From positions 335,001 through 399,000 of the forward strand of contig NZ_CP132507.1 in the NCBI RefSeq assembly GCF_032191775.1: 64,000 bases of DNA, in the 5' to 3' direction. Below the pieces are notes generated by a model. That model did no database searches, was not told the DNA's origin, and saw only the letters and a program-made list of their open reading frames with translations. Made by a program: the position numbers and the translations under genes. Position 1 is the stretch's first letter. Every line of letters begins with the position of its first letter. Origin of the DNA: Rhodoferax mekongensis. Its GTDB lineage: Bacteria > Pseudomonadota > Gammaproteobacteria > Burkholderiales > Burkholderiaceae_C. Below, piece by piece: positions 17,454-28,171 of the stretch.

Positions 17454-18372
17454 GGTCGCGCCCCCCTTGATTTGGCGGCAGGCACCGGCGCTTCTGGCAC
17501 GGGACGCGCAGGCACCTTGTCTCCCAGAGGATCCAATACGATCACGTGTTCAGCCCCCGATACCAGACCTAGCGGGACACAGTAAATGCGGGCGAACACG
17601 GCATCCACCTTGCGCTCCACTTTTTCCACACGGGCTACCGGCAGGCCCGGGGGGTACACACCGTCCACACCGCTGGTGGTCAACAGGTCGCCCACGGCCA
17701 CGTCTGCATTGGCCGCCATGTAGCGCAGCTCCAAAGCATCGGCATGGGTCGATGTGTCGCCAAAGGCGACGCCCCGCGCGCCCGTGCGGACGTTCAGCAC
17801 CGGAATAGCATGGTCACGGTCCGTGATCAGGGTCACTTCACTCACGAGGGGATACACATTGGTGATCTGTCCAATCACACCGGCCTCATCCAGCACCGGA
17901 GAGCCGACCACGACGCGGTGCATCAAGCCCTTGTCAATGATCACCTTGCGGGTGTAAGGGTCCGCAGCGTCATAGATGACCTGTGCAGCGCGGAAATCGG
18001 TGGACAGGCGTTGCGACAGGTCCAGCAATTTGCGCAGTCGTTGGTTTTCCAATTCCAGCTGCTCGACCTGGTTGGCCCGCTGCGACTGAATGCTGAGTTT
18101 GCGGCGAGCTTCCTCCTGCGCGGTCTCTGCGGTGGCGAGGGTGGACAAATAATTGCCCATGCGACCCGCCAATTCCACGGGCTGCAAAGCCAACCACTGC
18201 ACCGGATACAGCACTGCGGCCAATGCAACGCGCAAGGGCTGCATGACTTTGAAACGCGCGTCGGCCACCATCAAGAGCAGTGCCAAGGCACTACAGACGG
18301 CCAGCTTGGACAGGGCCGAAGGGCCCTGACGGAAGAAGGGGGAGGATCTCTGTCCAGCGTACCGAGTGGCAT
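17450..18372 (-). CDS. mreC: Rod shape-determining protein MreC, with an apparent frameshift near the start
   Basis: From about base 18346 down to the stop the frame encodes a complete MreC: a membrane helix (SALALLLMVADARF), a coiled coil (residues rich in Glu, Gln and Leu, ending LENQRLRKLLDL) and the periplasmic beta domain with VSEVTLITDRDHAIPV and ARGVAFG. This frame has no credible start codon before the membrane helix. In a second frame, the ATG at 18372 starts MPLGTLDRDPPP, which is how I recall related MreC proteins beginning. One more C in the C5 run (plus-strand G run 18338-18342) would join the two as DPPPFFRQGPSALSKL. I therefore annotate from 18372 and mark a one-base deletion or sequence error. 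The gene lies 32 nt after mreB. Confidence 0.82.
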
Positions 18373-18404
18373 CGCTGCGTCCGGCGTTCAGTGACTCGAA
18401 GCGT

Positions 18405-19949
<1,545 letters not shown>

Positions 19950-19963
19950 AGCCACGTAAAGTT

Positions 19964-21481
19964 ATGACGACTCCTCTCTCCACCCGCGCGCCGCACGACC
20001 TGAGTGTTCAGGAACTGGTGCAAGCGATTGCGGACAAACAAGTTTCGGCCACTGAGTTGGCCCAGCACTTTCTCGACCGCAGCCAAGCACACGCCAACCT
20101 TGCGGCGTTCGTGGACCTCAACGCAGAAACCACCCTGGCGCAGGCGAAGGCCGCCGACGCGCGCATTGCTGCCGGAACCGCTGGTGCGCTGGAAGGCCTG
20201 CCATTGGCCCACAAAGACATCTTTGTGACCCGCGACTTCGCCACCACCGCCGGCTCCCGCATGCTCAAGGGCTACCGCTCACCGTTTGATGCCACCGTGG
20301 TGAGCAAACTGGCAGAAGCAGGTGCGGTGACCCTGGGCAAAGTGAACTGCGACGAGTTCGCCATGGGTTCTAGCAACGAAAACACGGCGGTTGCGGCAGT
20401 GGGCAGCGACACCGTTCAGCCAGTGCGCAACCCGTGGGACACCAAACGTATCCCTGGTGGATCGTCCGGTGGCAGCGCCGCTGTTGTGGCCGCCCGCTTG
20501 GCGCCCGCAGCAACGGGCACCGACACTGGCGGCTCCATCCGCCAACCCGCTGCGTTTTGCGGCATCACCGGCATCAAACCCACCTACGGCCGTGCGTCCC
20601 GCTACGGCATGGTGGCATTCGCCTCGAGCCTGGATCAGGCAGGTCCCATGGCCCGCAGTGCCGAAGACTGCGCCTTGCTGTTGTCTGCCATGTGCGGACC
20701 GGACCCGGACCGTGACTCCACTTCTCTGGACGCGCCCGCTGAGAACTTCACTCGCAAACTCAACGACAGCATCGAAGGCTTGCGCATAGGCGTACCGAAA
20801 GAGTTTTTCGGGGAAGGTTTGTCCGACGATGTGCGCAGTGCCGTGGATGCCGCGCTCCAACAGTACGAACAACTCGGTGCCAAGCTGGTGCCTATTGCCT
20901 TGCCACGCACTGAGTTGTCTATTCCCGTCTACTACATCATTGCGCCCGCAGAAGCCTCGAGCAACCTGAGCCGCTTTGACGGCGTGAAGTTTGGCCACCG
21001 CGCCAGGGACTACGGCGACTTGGCCGACATGTACAAAAAGACCCGCGCTGAAGGTTTTGGCGATGAGGTCAAACGCCGCATCATGATCGGCACGTATGTG
21101 CTGAGCCATGGCTATTACGACGCCTATTACCTGCAAGCGCAAAAGATCCGCCGCATGATTGCGGACGATTTCCAGAACGCCTTCAAGGAATGCGATGTGA
21201 TTGCCGGCCCTGTAGCGCCTACCGTGGCGTGGAAGATCGGCGAAAAATCAGATGACCCGGTCGCCAACTACCTGACCGACATCTTCACGCTGTCCGGCTC
21301 ACTGGCCGGGCTGCCGGGCATGAGCATCCCCGTCGGCTTTGCCAAGTCTGAAGCGGACAAAGGTCTACCCATCGGCATGCAGTTGTTGGGCAATTACCTC
21401 GACGAAGCGCGCCTGCTCAACGCAGCCCACCGCTTCCAGCAAGCCACCGATTACCACCTGGCCAAGCCCGCAGGATTCTGA
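19964..21481 (+). CDS. gatA: Aspartyl/glutamyl-tRNA amidotransferase subunit A
   Basis: The 505-residue amidase subunit has the full Ser-cisSer-Lys triad: Lys84 in LAHKDIF, Ser167 in [10 protein letters not shown] and Ser191 in [11 protein letters not shown]. It hydrolyses glutamine to supply ammonia for tRNA-dependent transamidation. It lies between gatC and gatB, with gatB starting 2 nt after its stop, so the three are one operon. Confidence 0.98.
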   Translation: MTTPLSTRAPHDLSVQELVQAIADKQVSATELAQHFLDRSQAHANLAAFVDLNAETTLAQAKAADARIAAGTAGALEGLPLAHKDIFVTRDFATTAGSRMLKGYRSPFDATVVSKLAEAGAVTLGKVNCDEFAMGSSNENTAVAAVGSDTVQPVRNPWDTKRIPGGSSGGSAAVVAARLAPAATGTDTGGSIRQPAAFCGITGIKPTYGRASRYGMVAFASSLDQAGPMARSAEDCALLLSAMCGPDPDRDSTSLDAPAENFTRKLNDSIEGLRIGVPKEFFGEGLSDDVRSAVDAALQQYEQLGAKLVPIALPRTELSIPVYYIIAPAEASSNLSRFDGVKFGHRARDYGDLADMYKKTRAEGFGDEVKRRIMIGTYVLSHGYYDAYYLQAQKIRRMIADDFQNAFKECDVIAGPVAPTVAWKIGEKSDDPVANYLTDIFTLSGSLAGLPGMSIPVGFAKSEADKGLPIGMQLLGNYLDEARLLNAAHRFQQATDYHLAKPAGF

Positions 21482-21483
21482 AC

Positions 21484-22974
21484 ATGAGTGAGACTGTGAA
21501 CACATTCGAAGCACAACAACAAGGCCGCCCCACCGGCCCGCTGGTGCATGGCTACGAGGTCATCATCGGCTTTGAAACCCACGCCCAACTTTCGACCCAG
21601 TCGAAGATTTTCTCGCGCGCCAGCACGGCCTTCGGCGCGGAGCCCAACACCCAAGCTTGCAGCGTGGACTTGGCCCTGCCCGGCACCTTGCCCGTGATGA
21701 ACAAAGGCGCGGTCGAGCGCGCCATCCAGTTCGGCCTGGCCATCAACTCACATATCGCTCCGCGCAGCATCTTTGCACGCAAGAACTACTTCTACCCTGA
21801 CCTGCCCAAGGGCTACCAGATCAGCCAGTTTGAGATTCCGGTGGTGCAAGGCGGAGCCGTGGAGTTTTTCTTGGGTGACGAAAAGAAAACCGTACGCTTG
21901 GTGCGCGCGCACCTGGAAGAAGACGCCGGCAAGTCGCTGCACGAAGACTTCATCGGACAAAGCGGCATCGACCTGAACCGCGCGGGTACGCCCCTGCTGG
22001 AAATCGTGACAGAGCCCGACATGCGCTCCAGCGCCGAGGCCGTGGCGTACGCCAAAGAGTTGCACAAAATTGTGACGTGGATCGGCATCTGCGATGGCAA
22101 CATGCAGGAGGGCTCGTTCCGTTGCGACGCTAACGTGTCGGTGCGCAAACCTGGCCAGCCCCTGGGCACCCGCCGCGAGATCAAGAACCTGAACAGCTTC
22201 AAGTTCATGCAGCAAGCCATCGACTTCGAGGTGCGCTGGCAGATCGAACAGATTGAAGACGGCCACGAGATCCAACAAGCCACCGTGCTCTTCAACCCCG
22301 ACACGGGCGAGACCCGCGCCATGCGCACCAAAGAAGATGCGGCCGACTACCGCTACTTCCCCGACCCCGACCTGCCGCCGCTATGTATTTCAGAGCAGTG
22401 GATCGAGACGGTACGTGCGCAAATGGCCGAATTGCCCCGCAATATGGCTGCACGCTTCCAGGCGGACTACGGCCTGAGTGAATACGACTCGACGCAGCTC
22501 ACGCAAAGCCTGGCATTGGCCACTTACTTTGAAGTTGCGGCCAAAGCCAGCGGGCAGGCCAAACTGGTCAGTAACTGGATCACCGGAGAGCTGGCACGTC
22601 GCCTGAATGGACAAGACTTGTCTATTGAGCAATCGCCCGTTGCCGCTGCAACGTTGGCTAAGCTGGTTGGGCGAATTGCCGACAGCACGATTTCCAATAG
22701 TGCAGCGAAGCAAGTATTTGATGCCCTGTGGGATGGCAGTGCTGAGGTAGATGCCATCATTGACGCCAAGGGTCTCAAGCAAATGAACGACACTGGCGCG
22801 CTGGAGGCCATTGTCAACGACGTGATTGCTGCCAACGCCAAGAACGTCGCCGAGTTCAAGGCGGGGAACGAAAAGGCCTTGAACGGCCTGGTGGGTCAAA
22901 TCATGAAGGCCAGCAAAGGCAAGGCGAACCCGCAACAAGTCAACGACCTGCTGCGCAGCAAACTCGCCAACTGA
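21484..22974 (+). CDS. gatB: Aspartyl/glutamyl-tRNA amidotransferase subunit B
   Basis: The 496-residue protein has the GatB catalytic core ([56 protein letters not shown]) and the C-terminal YqeY-like tRNA-binding tail ending [21 protein letters not shown]. It activates the acyl group on the mischarged tRNA with ATP and transfers the ammonia delivered from GatA. It carries an N-terminal extension of about 20 residues before the conserved part. It converges on the DUF4124 gene with 3 nt between stops. Confidence 0.98.
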   Translation: MSETVNTFEAQQQGRPTGPLVHGYEVIIGFETHAQLSTQSKIFSRASTAFGAEPNTQACSVDLALPGTLPVMNKGAVERAIQFGLAINSHIAPRSIFARKNYFYPDLPKGYQISQFEIPVVQGGAVEFFLGDEKKTVRLVRAHLEEDAGKSLHEDFIGQSGIDLNRAGTPLLEIVTEPDMRSSAEAVAYAKELHKIVTWIGICDGNMQEGSFRCDANVSVRKPGQPLGTRREIKNLNSFKFMQQAIDFEVRWQIEQIEDGHEIQQATVLFNPDTGETRAMRTKEDAADYRYFPDPDLPPLCISEQWIETVRAQMAELPRNMAARFQADYGLSEYDSTQLTQSLALATYFEVAAKASGQAKLVSNWITGELARRLNGQDLSIEQSPVAAATLAKLVGRIADSTISNSAAKQVFDALWDGSAEVDAIIDAKGLKQMNDTGALEAIVNDVIAANAKNVAEFKAGNEKALNGLVGQIMKASKGKANPQQVNDLLRSKLAN

Positions 22975-22977
22975 CGG

Positions 22978-23640
22978 TTATTTCGGCACCGCGGCTGCAG
23001 CAGCCCAGAGCTGTTTCAGCCGCCCCAGTTCATCGTCAAAGCGCTCGTTGACGCGTTTGACTTCAGCCTCCTGCTCGCCGATAAAACGGCGCTGCACCGC
23101 CTGGCTCTGGATGTTTTCTTCGAGCTGACGACGCACATATGCCGGGGCTTTGGTGGGGTCCTTTTTATAGAACTCCATCTCCTCGTCGATAGATCGGCGT
23201 TGCTTGCCCAACTCTTCGAGCCGGTTGGTCGCGGCCTTGATCACCACCGTGATTTGAGACAACGCATCTGCGCGCTCCTGGTCATGCACCGCTTTGCTGG
23301 GGTACCGGGTAAGCAGCGCCCTGTCACGCCGTTTTTCTTCGGCAGTGCGGTTGCGCTCTTCGGCTTCGCGTTTTTCTTTAGCCTCGATATCGGCCAACTC
23401 TTTGGCGGTAAGACTGGGGCCGACTTTGGCACGTACCGTACCGCTGGGATTCAGAATCTTCTGCTCCCGATCAATACATTCCACGATGGGCCGGTCTGAT
23501 GTCAATTTGCGGCCCTTGGCGTCTACGCAGGTGTATACCCCGCCTTGCACAGGCGCAACGGCCTGCGCACTGACATTGGTGGAGGTACCGGCCACCCATG
23601 CCGCAAGGGCCAGGTGGACTGCGATCGTTGCCTTGTTCAT
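22978..23640 (-). CDS. Exported DUF4124 domain protein
   Basis: The 220-residue protein has a signal peptide (cleavage near VSAQA) and then a DUF4124-type segment, GGVYTCVDAKGRKLTSDRPIVECIDREQKI, with two cysteines that could form a disulfide in the periplasm. The remainder, about residues 75-215, is a highly charged predicted coiled coil rich in Glu, Arg and Lys. The function of the family is not known. It follows pyrE on the same strand by 3 nt, so the two may be co-transcribed. Confidence 0.85.
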   Translation of the reverse strand: MNKATIAVHLALAAWVAGTSTNVSAQAVAPVQGGVYTCVDAKGRKLTSDRPIVECIDREQKILNPSGTVRAKVGPSLTAKELADIEAKEKREAEERNRTAEEKRRDRALLTRYPSKAVHDQERADALSQITVVIKAATNRLEELGKQRRSIDEEMEFYKKDPTKAPAYVRRQLEENIQSQAVQRRFIGEQEAEVKRVNERFDDELGRLKQLWAAAAAVPK

Positions 23641-23643
23641 GAA

Positions 23644-24315
23644 TTATCTTTCTTCAACCCCGTAACGTTGGCGATAAGCCAACACGCGCTGGGCATCTTG
23701 GGTAGAGCCCGTGCTTTGATCCAGATACTGCATCAAATCCCCCAGCTTCGCAATTGCACAGACCTTCAAGCCCAACTGCTCGCGCACGTACTGCACCGCA
23801 CTGTAAGGCACATCCTGGCCGTTCTCGGTGGCCATTTCTTGGCGATCCAGGGCGATGCAGACAGCATGGGGGGTCGCACCAGCGGCCTGAATGATGGCGA
23901 TGGACTCACGTGCTGCGGTTCCAGCAGACATCACGTCATCAATGATCAACACCCGGCCTTGGAGTGGCGCGCCCACCAGAGTGCCGCCTTCGCCGTGGTC
24001 TTTGGCTTCTTTGCGGTTGTAGGCAAATGGCACATTGCGACCGAGACGCGCCAGCTCGATCGCCACGGCCGCGCCCAAGGGAATGCCTTTGTAGGCCGGG
24101 CCGAACACCATATCGAATTCGATGCCACTCGCCAGCAAACGCTGCGCATAGAATCCGGCGAGTCGTCCGAGTTTGGCCCCGTCGTCAAACAGCCCGGCAT
24201 TGAAAAAGTAGGGGCTCATGCGGCCGGCCTTGGTCTTGAATTCGCCGAACCGCAGCACCCCGCACTCGATTGCAAACTGCACAAACTCTTGGGCCAACGG
24301 GTCTTTATCCGACAT
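23644..24315 (-). CDS. pyrE: Orotate phosphoribosyltransferase
   Basis: The 223-residue enzyme begins MSDKDPLAQEFVQFAIECGVLRFGEFKTKAGRMSPYFFN, with the orotate-site residues in the latter part, and has the PRPP-binding motif VLIIDDVMSAGTA. It joins orotate with PRPP to make OMP in pyrimidine synthesis in the cytoplasm. The ATG at 24315 matches the family start; the frame runs further upstream, through the start of xth on the other strand, without homology. Its start codon lies within a few bases of the xth start. Confidence 0.97.
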   Translation of the reverse strand: MSDKDPLAQEFVQFAIECGVLRFGEFKTKAGRMSPYFFNAGLFDDGAKLGRLAGFYAQRLLASGIEFDMVFGPAYKGIPLGAAVAIELARLGRNVPFAYNRKEAKDHGEGGTLVGAPLQGRVLIIDDVMSAGTAARESIAIIQAAGATPHAVCIALDRQEMATENGQDVPYSAVQYVREQLGLKVCAIAKLGDLMQYLDQSTGSTQDAQRVLAYRQRYGVEER

Positions 24316-24325
24316 GGGGAATTCC

Positions 24326-25117
24326 TTGTTTAAATTAACCAGCCTCAATCTCAACGGCATCCGTTCCGCCACCAGCAAAGGTCTGGAAGCCTGGCTCACG
24401 CAGGCGCGACCTGATTGTATTTGCGTGCAGGAAGTGAAAGCGCAGGCGCCTGATGTCGCCGGGCGCTTCGAGTCTTTCGGTCAGCTCCAGGGACACTTTC
24501 ACTTTGCCGAGAAAAAGGGCTACTCCGGCGTCGCGGTCTACACCCGACATGCCCCGAGCGATGTGCGCATCGGCTACGGCTCCACCGAATTTGACGCCGA
24601 AGGCCGTTATGTTGAGTTGCGTTTCGACACCCCATCGCGCAAGTTTTCCATCATCAGCGCGTACTTTCCCAGCGGCTCTTCAGGCGAAGATCGACAAGCG
24701 GCCAAGTTCCGCTTTCTCGCGGAGTTCTACCCTCACCTCCAGCAGCTCAGGGCAGAACGTGAATTTGTGCTGTGCGGTGACCTGAATATTGCGCACCAGG
24801 AAATCGACCTGAAAAACTGGAAAGGCAACAAGAAGAACTCTGGCTTTTTGCCGGAAGAGCGCGCCTGGATGAGCAAGGCCCTCAGCGAAGGCGGCTTGGT
24901 CGACGTGTATCGCCAGCTGGAACCTACGGCCACCGACGACTGCTATACATGGTGGAGCAACCGCGGACAGGCCTATGCGAAGAACGTAGGCTGGCGTCTG
25001 GATTACCACTTGGCTACGCCTGCCCTGGCTGCGACAGCCAGAGAGGTTGCCATCTACAAGACCGAAAAGTTCTCTGACCACGCGCCCATCACCGTGGGCT
25101 ACGACTTCACTTTGTAG
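24326..25117 (+). CDS. xth: Exodeoxyribonuclease III
   Basis: The 263-residue protein is an Xth/ExoA-type endonuclease/exonuclease/phosphatase enzyme acting on abasic sites. It has FKLTSLNLNGIRS with the conserved Asn, CVQEVKAQ with the metal-ligand Glu, LCGDLNIAHQEIDL with the Asp-x-Asn pair, WRLDYHLATP, and FSDHAPITV with the catalytic His. I prefer a TTG start at 24326 because GGGGA lies 6 nt upstream and the protein then begins exactly at the conserved FKLTSLN. An ATG at 24314 would add four residues and overlap the pyrE start codon. Confidence 0.93.
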   Translation: MFKLTSLNLNGIRSATSKGLEAWLTQARPDCICVQEVKAQAPDVAGRFESFGQLQGHFHFAEKKGYSGVAVYTRHAPSDVRIGYGSTEFDAEGRYVELRFDTPSRKFSIISAYFPSGSSGEDRQAAKFRFLAEFYPHLQQLRAEREFVLCGDLNIAHQEIDLKNWKGNKKNSGFLPEERAWMSKALSEGGLVDVYRQLEPTATDDCYTWWSNRGQAYAKNVGWRLDYHLATPALAATAREVAIYKTEKFSDHAPITVGYDFTL

Positions 25118-25964
25118 ACGGTTTCTGCGCCTTGTTGTACAGGGGTACCACCTGGGGCATGGCGGCCTCCATATCGGCGATGCGGGTCTCCCCCGCGGGG
25201 TGGGTGGAGAGCCACTGCGGGGGGGCATTTTTGTTGGCGGCGGACATCTTGCGCCACAGACTGATGCCGGCGCGCGGATCGTAACCTGCCCGGGCCGCCA
25301 GCTCCAGCCCTACGAGGTCGGCCTCTGATTCGTCTTCGCGGCTGAACTTCAAGGTCAATAGCTGGGCGCCGTATTGGGTCACGGTTTGCCCGACCTGACC
25401 CAGCCCCAATACCTGACTCAGCAAGTTCGCGCCCAAGCCGGTCGCCGCCGTCTTGCCCATGCGCTCGCGGGCATGTTCGCGCAAGGCATGGGCTATTTCA
25501 TGACCCATCACCATCGCCACCTCGTCATCGGTGAGTTTGAGGGTGTCCAGAATGCCGGTGTAGAAGGCAATCTTGCCGCCCGGCATGCAAAACGCATTGA
25601 TCTGTTTGGATCCGATGAGGTTGACCTCCCACTGCCAGTTCTTGGCACGCGGATTCCATTCGTTGGCGTAAGGGATGATGCGCCGGGCAATTGCGCGAAG
25701 GCGCTGTAGCTGAGGGTGCTCTTTGCCCGCCAACGCCCGTTGCTGATCCGCCTTGGCCAACATCTGCGCGTACTGCTGGGCGGCGGATTGCTCTATTTCT
25801 TCCGCAGGCACCAGCTTGCTGAAAGCCGAGTTGCCGCCCACATCCACCCCCTCACGCGCCATGGCGGGTTCGACACCCAGCGCGACGAAGGCCCATACCA
25901 GGGCAAAGATGCAACTGCGAAACGAGCTGCGGGTGACTGGCGAATGCAGGTAAACGGTCGGCAT
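25107..25964 (-). CDS. M48 family metallopeptidase
   Basis: The 285-residue protein has a signal peptide ending near AMAREG. The zinc-binding HEIAH is at residues 155-159 in MVMGHEIAHALREHARERMG, and the third ligand is the Glu in EDESEADLVGLEL. It resembles the LoiP/YcaL/BepA group of exported M48 proteases involved in outer-membrane protein quality control, but lacks the long TPR tail of BepA. No lipobox Cys is visible. Its 3' end overlaps the end of xth by 11 nt on the opposite strand. Confidence 0.92.
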   Translation of the reverse strand: MPTVYLHSPVTRSSFRSCIFALVWAFVALGVEPAMAREGVDVGGNSAFSKLVPAEEIEQSAAQQYAQMLAKADQQRALAGKEHPQLQRLRAIARRIIPYANEWNPRAKNWQWEVNLIGSKQINAFCMPGGKIAFYTGILDTLKLTDDEVAMVMGHEIAHALREHARERMGKTAATGLGANLLSQVLGLGQVGQTVTQYGAQLLTLKFSREDESEADLVGLELAARAGYDPRAGISLWRKMSAANKNAPPQWLSTHPAGETRIADMEAAMPQVVPLYNKAQKPSTK

Positions 25965-26004
25965 GGCTGGCTAAGACTCCTGAGTGGACAGGTATTATTC
26001 CCCG

Positions 26005-27348
26005 ATGAGCTCTGTAACGCCTGACACCCCGCGCCCCGATGACAAACCCCGTTGGAGGGACGTCCTCAAGGTATACACAGAACCAGCGTCCTTGCGCATG
26101 CTCTCTCTGGGCTTCTCCGCAGGGCTCCCCTTTTTGCTGGTGTTCGGTACCTTGAGTTTCTGGTTGCGTGAAGCGGGGGTGGACCGCAGCACCATCGGCC
26201 ACATGAGTTGGGTGGGCATCGCCTTCGGCTTCAAGTGGGCGTGGGCACCGCTGGTGGATCGCCTGCCCATTCCGGTATTAACGCGTTTGCTGGGCCGTCG
26301 CCGCAGTTGGCTCATCCTGGCGCAAAGCGCCATCATGCTGGCTTTGTGCATCATGGCATTCACCGATCCAAAGCAGGCCTTGGCGCCCGTGGTGTGGTGC
26401 GCGATTGCATTGGCTTTTGCCTCCGCCACGCAAGACATCGCACTGGATGCCTTCCGCATTGAGTCGGGGGACAGCCAGCACCAAGCTGCCTTGTCTGCGA
26501 CCTACATGGCAGGCTACCGCTTGGCCATGATATGGGCCGGTGCGGGCGCTCTGTGGATTGCGGCCGCCAGCGAAACGCCCAATGCGGAGCTGTACCAATA
26601 CGCTGCGTGGCGCACCGCCTACCTGGTCATGGCGCTCAGCATGTTGCCGGGCATGTTGACGGTGCTGTTTTCCAACGAGCCTGTTCCTCGGCCCTTGGCG
26701 CCCGCGCGCAACGCTGCGGAGTGGTTGCAAAGTGCGCTCATTGAGCCCTTTGCCGAATTCTTCAAGCGGCACCGCTGGCATGCCGCCCTGATCCTGGCCC
26801 TGATTGCCAGCTACCGGATCAGTGACGTCGTCATGGGCATCATGGCCAACCCTTTCTATGTGGACATGGGATACACCAAAGGCGAGGTCGCTACGGTGAC
26901 CAAGGTGTACGGGGTGATCATGACGCTAGTGGGCGCCTTTGTGGGGGGGGCACTGGCTTTGAGGTGGGGGGTATTGCGGATACTGATGCTGGGGGCAGTA
27001 CTAAGCGCCGGCAGCAACTTGCTGTTTGCCTGGCTGGGCAGCCGCGGGCATGATGTGCATGCCCTGATGGCTGTTATTTCTGCCGACAACTTTTCCAGCG
27101 GCATTGCGACTGCGGCTTTTGTGGCCTACCTTTCATCCCTGACAAACGTGCGTTACTCTGCCACGCAGTACGCTTTGTTCAGCTCCATGATGGTGTTGTT
27201 GCCAAAATTTCTGGCCGGGTTTTCAGGCGACTTTGTCAATGCATTCGGATATACCCAATTCTTCATAGGTACGGCCTGCCTGGGAGTTCCAGTATTGCTG
27301 CTGATTGCATGTGCATCCAGAATAAAAACAGGCCCGGACGCCCATTGA
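26005..27348 (+). CDS. MFS transporter, AmpG-like
   Basis: The 447-residue protein has about twelve hydrophobic segments. LGFSAGLPFLLVFGTLSFWLREAGV near the start and ATQDIALDAFRIE in the middle are typical of the AmpG/PAT branch of the major facilitator superfamily, whose AmpG members import muropeptides for cell-wall recycling. It is shorter than E. coli AmpG and lacks its two extra helices, so the substrate is not assured. The ATG at 26005 is preferred to an in-frame GTG 21 nt upstream. The gene is divergent from the M48 protease gene. Confidence 0.87.
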   Translation: MSSVTPDTPRPDDKPRWRDVLKVYTEPASLRMLSLGFSAGLPFLLVFGTLSFWLREAGVDRSTIGHMSWVGIAFGFKWAWAPLVDRLPIPVLTRLLGRRRSWLILAQSAIMLALCIMAFTDPKQALAPVVWCAIALAFASATQDIALDAFRIESGDSQHQAALSATYMAGYRLAMIWAGAGALWIAAASETPNAELYQYAAWRTAYLVMALSMLPGMLTVLFSNEPVPRPLAPARNAAEWLQSALIEPFAEFFKRHRWHAALILALIASYRISDVVMGIMANPFYVDMGYTKGEVATVTKVYGVIMTLVGAFVGGALALRWGVLRILMLGAVLSAGSNLLFAWLGSRGHDVHALMAVISADNFSSGIATAAFVAYLSSLTNVRYSATQYALFSSMMVLLPKFLAGFSGDFVNAFGYTQFFIGTACLGVPVLLLIACASRIKTGPDAH

Positions 27349-27361
27349 ATGTGCGCAAGTA

Positions 27362-27378
27362 GCTATCAATAACGTAGC
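27362..27378 (+). repeat. Possible end fragment of the dispersed ~42-bp element
   Basis: GCTATCAATAACGTAGC is a small inverted repeat that matches one end of the element as seen in copies 4, 5 and 7, where the end reads GCTAT or GCTAC, seven bases, then GTAGC or ATAGC. The rest of the element is missing, so this is tentative. Confidence 0.35.
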
Positions 27379-27382
27379 AAAG

Positions 27383-27408
27383 TTTACCCAACTTTACGGA
27401 AACTTTAG
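27383..27408 (+). promoter_or_regulatory. Direct repeats, likely response-regulator binding site
   Basis: Three copies of TTTAC/TTTAG stand at 27383, 27393 and 27404, a spacing of 10 and 11 bp, which is one helical turn. OmpR/PhoB-family regulators bind such tandem half-sites. The site lies 45-70 nt before the start of an OmpR-type regulator gene, so autoregulation is the simplest reading. Binding is inferred, not shown. Confidence 0.5.
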
Positions 27409-27452
27409 ACCCGCCGCATCGCCTCTGGGCAGTCCGCGGCTAGACTGCGGGC

Positions 27453-28169
27453 ATGCGCCAAAACCTGCTCATGATCGAAGACGATGCCCGGCTGGCCTCC
27501 ATGGTGGCCGAGTATCTGGACCAATCCGGATTCACCGTGGCCCATGCCGGTGACGGGCACAGCGGGCTCGCCCGGCTGGCACCTGACACCGGACTTGATG
27601 CACCAGATCTGGTCATCCTGGACCTGATGCTGCCCGACATGGACGGCCTGGAAATCTGCCGCCGCATCCGCGCCCTCCCCGGTGCGATGGGCCACGTGCC
27701 GGTACTCATGCTGACCGCCAAAGGCGATGCCATGGACCGCATCATCGGTCTGGAAATCGGCGCTGACGACTATCTGCCCAAGCCTTTTGAACCCCGCGAA
27801 TTGCTGGCCCGCATACGCGCCATCCTGCGTCGCAAGGGCGAGGCACCTGCAAGCAATAGCAAAGCCCTGCGCTTCGGCACTCTGGAGATTGACCGGGATG
27901 CGCGTACCGTCACTGTGGGTGGCAAACCCTGTGACCTCACCTCCTACCAATTTGACCTGTTGGTGGCCCTGGCTGAACGCGCCGGCCGTGTGCTTACCCG
28001 CGACCAGATCATGGAAGCCGTACGGGGGCGCGAGCTGGAGGCCTTTGACCGCTCCATTGACGTGCACATGGGCCGCATCCGCGCGGCGATTGAGGTGGAC
28101 GCCAAAGACCCCAAGCGGATTCTGACGGTGCGCGGCGTCGGCTATGTGTTCGCCCGCCAGCAGGACTGA
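27453..28169 (+). CDS. OmpR family response regulator
   Basis: The 238-residue protein has a receiver domain with the acidic pair Glu9/Asp10-11, the phosphoacceptor Asp57 in LVILDLMLPDMDG and the Lys in MLTAKGD. A C-terminal winged-helix DNA-binding domain ends FDRSIDVHMGRIRAAIEVDAKDPKRILTVRGVGYVF. It is the partner of the sensor kinase that starts 2 nt after its stop. The kinase resembles the CpxA/RstB type, but the signal cannot be read from the sequence. Confidence 0.95.
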   Translation: MRQNLLMIEDDARLASMVAEYLDQSGFTVAHAGDGHSGLARLAPDTGLDAPDLVILDLMLPDMDGLEICRRIRALPGAMGHVPVLMLTAKGDAMDRIIGLEIGADDYLPKPFEPRELLARIRAILRRKGEAPASNSKALRFGTLEIDRDARTVTVGGKPCDLTSYQFDLLVALAERAGRVLTRDQIMEAVRGRELEAFDRSIDVHMGRIRAAIEVDAKDPKRILTVRGVGYVFARQQD

Positions 28170-28171
28170 CC

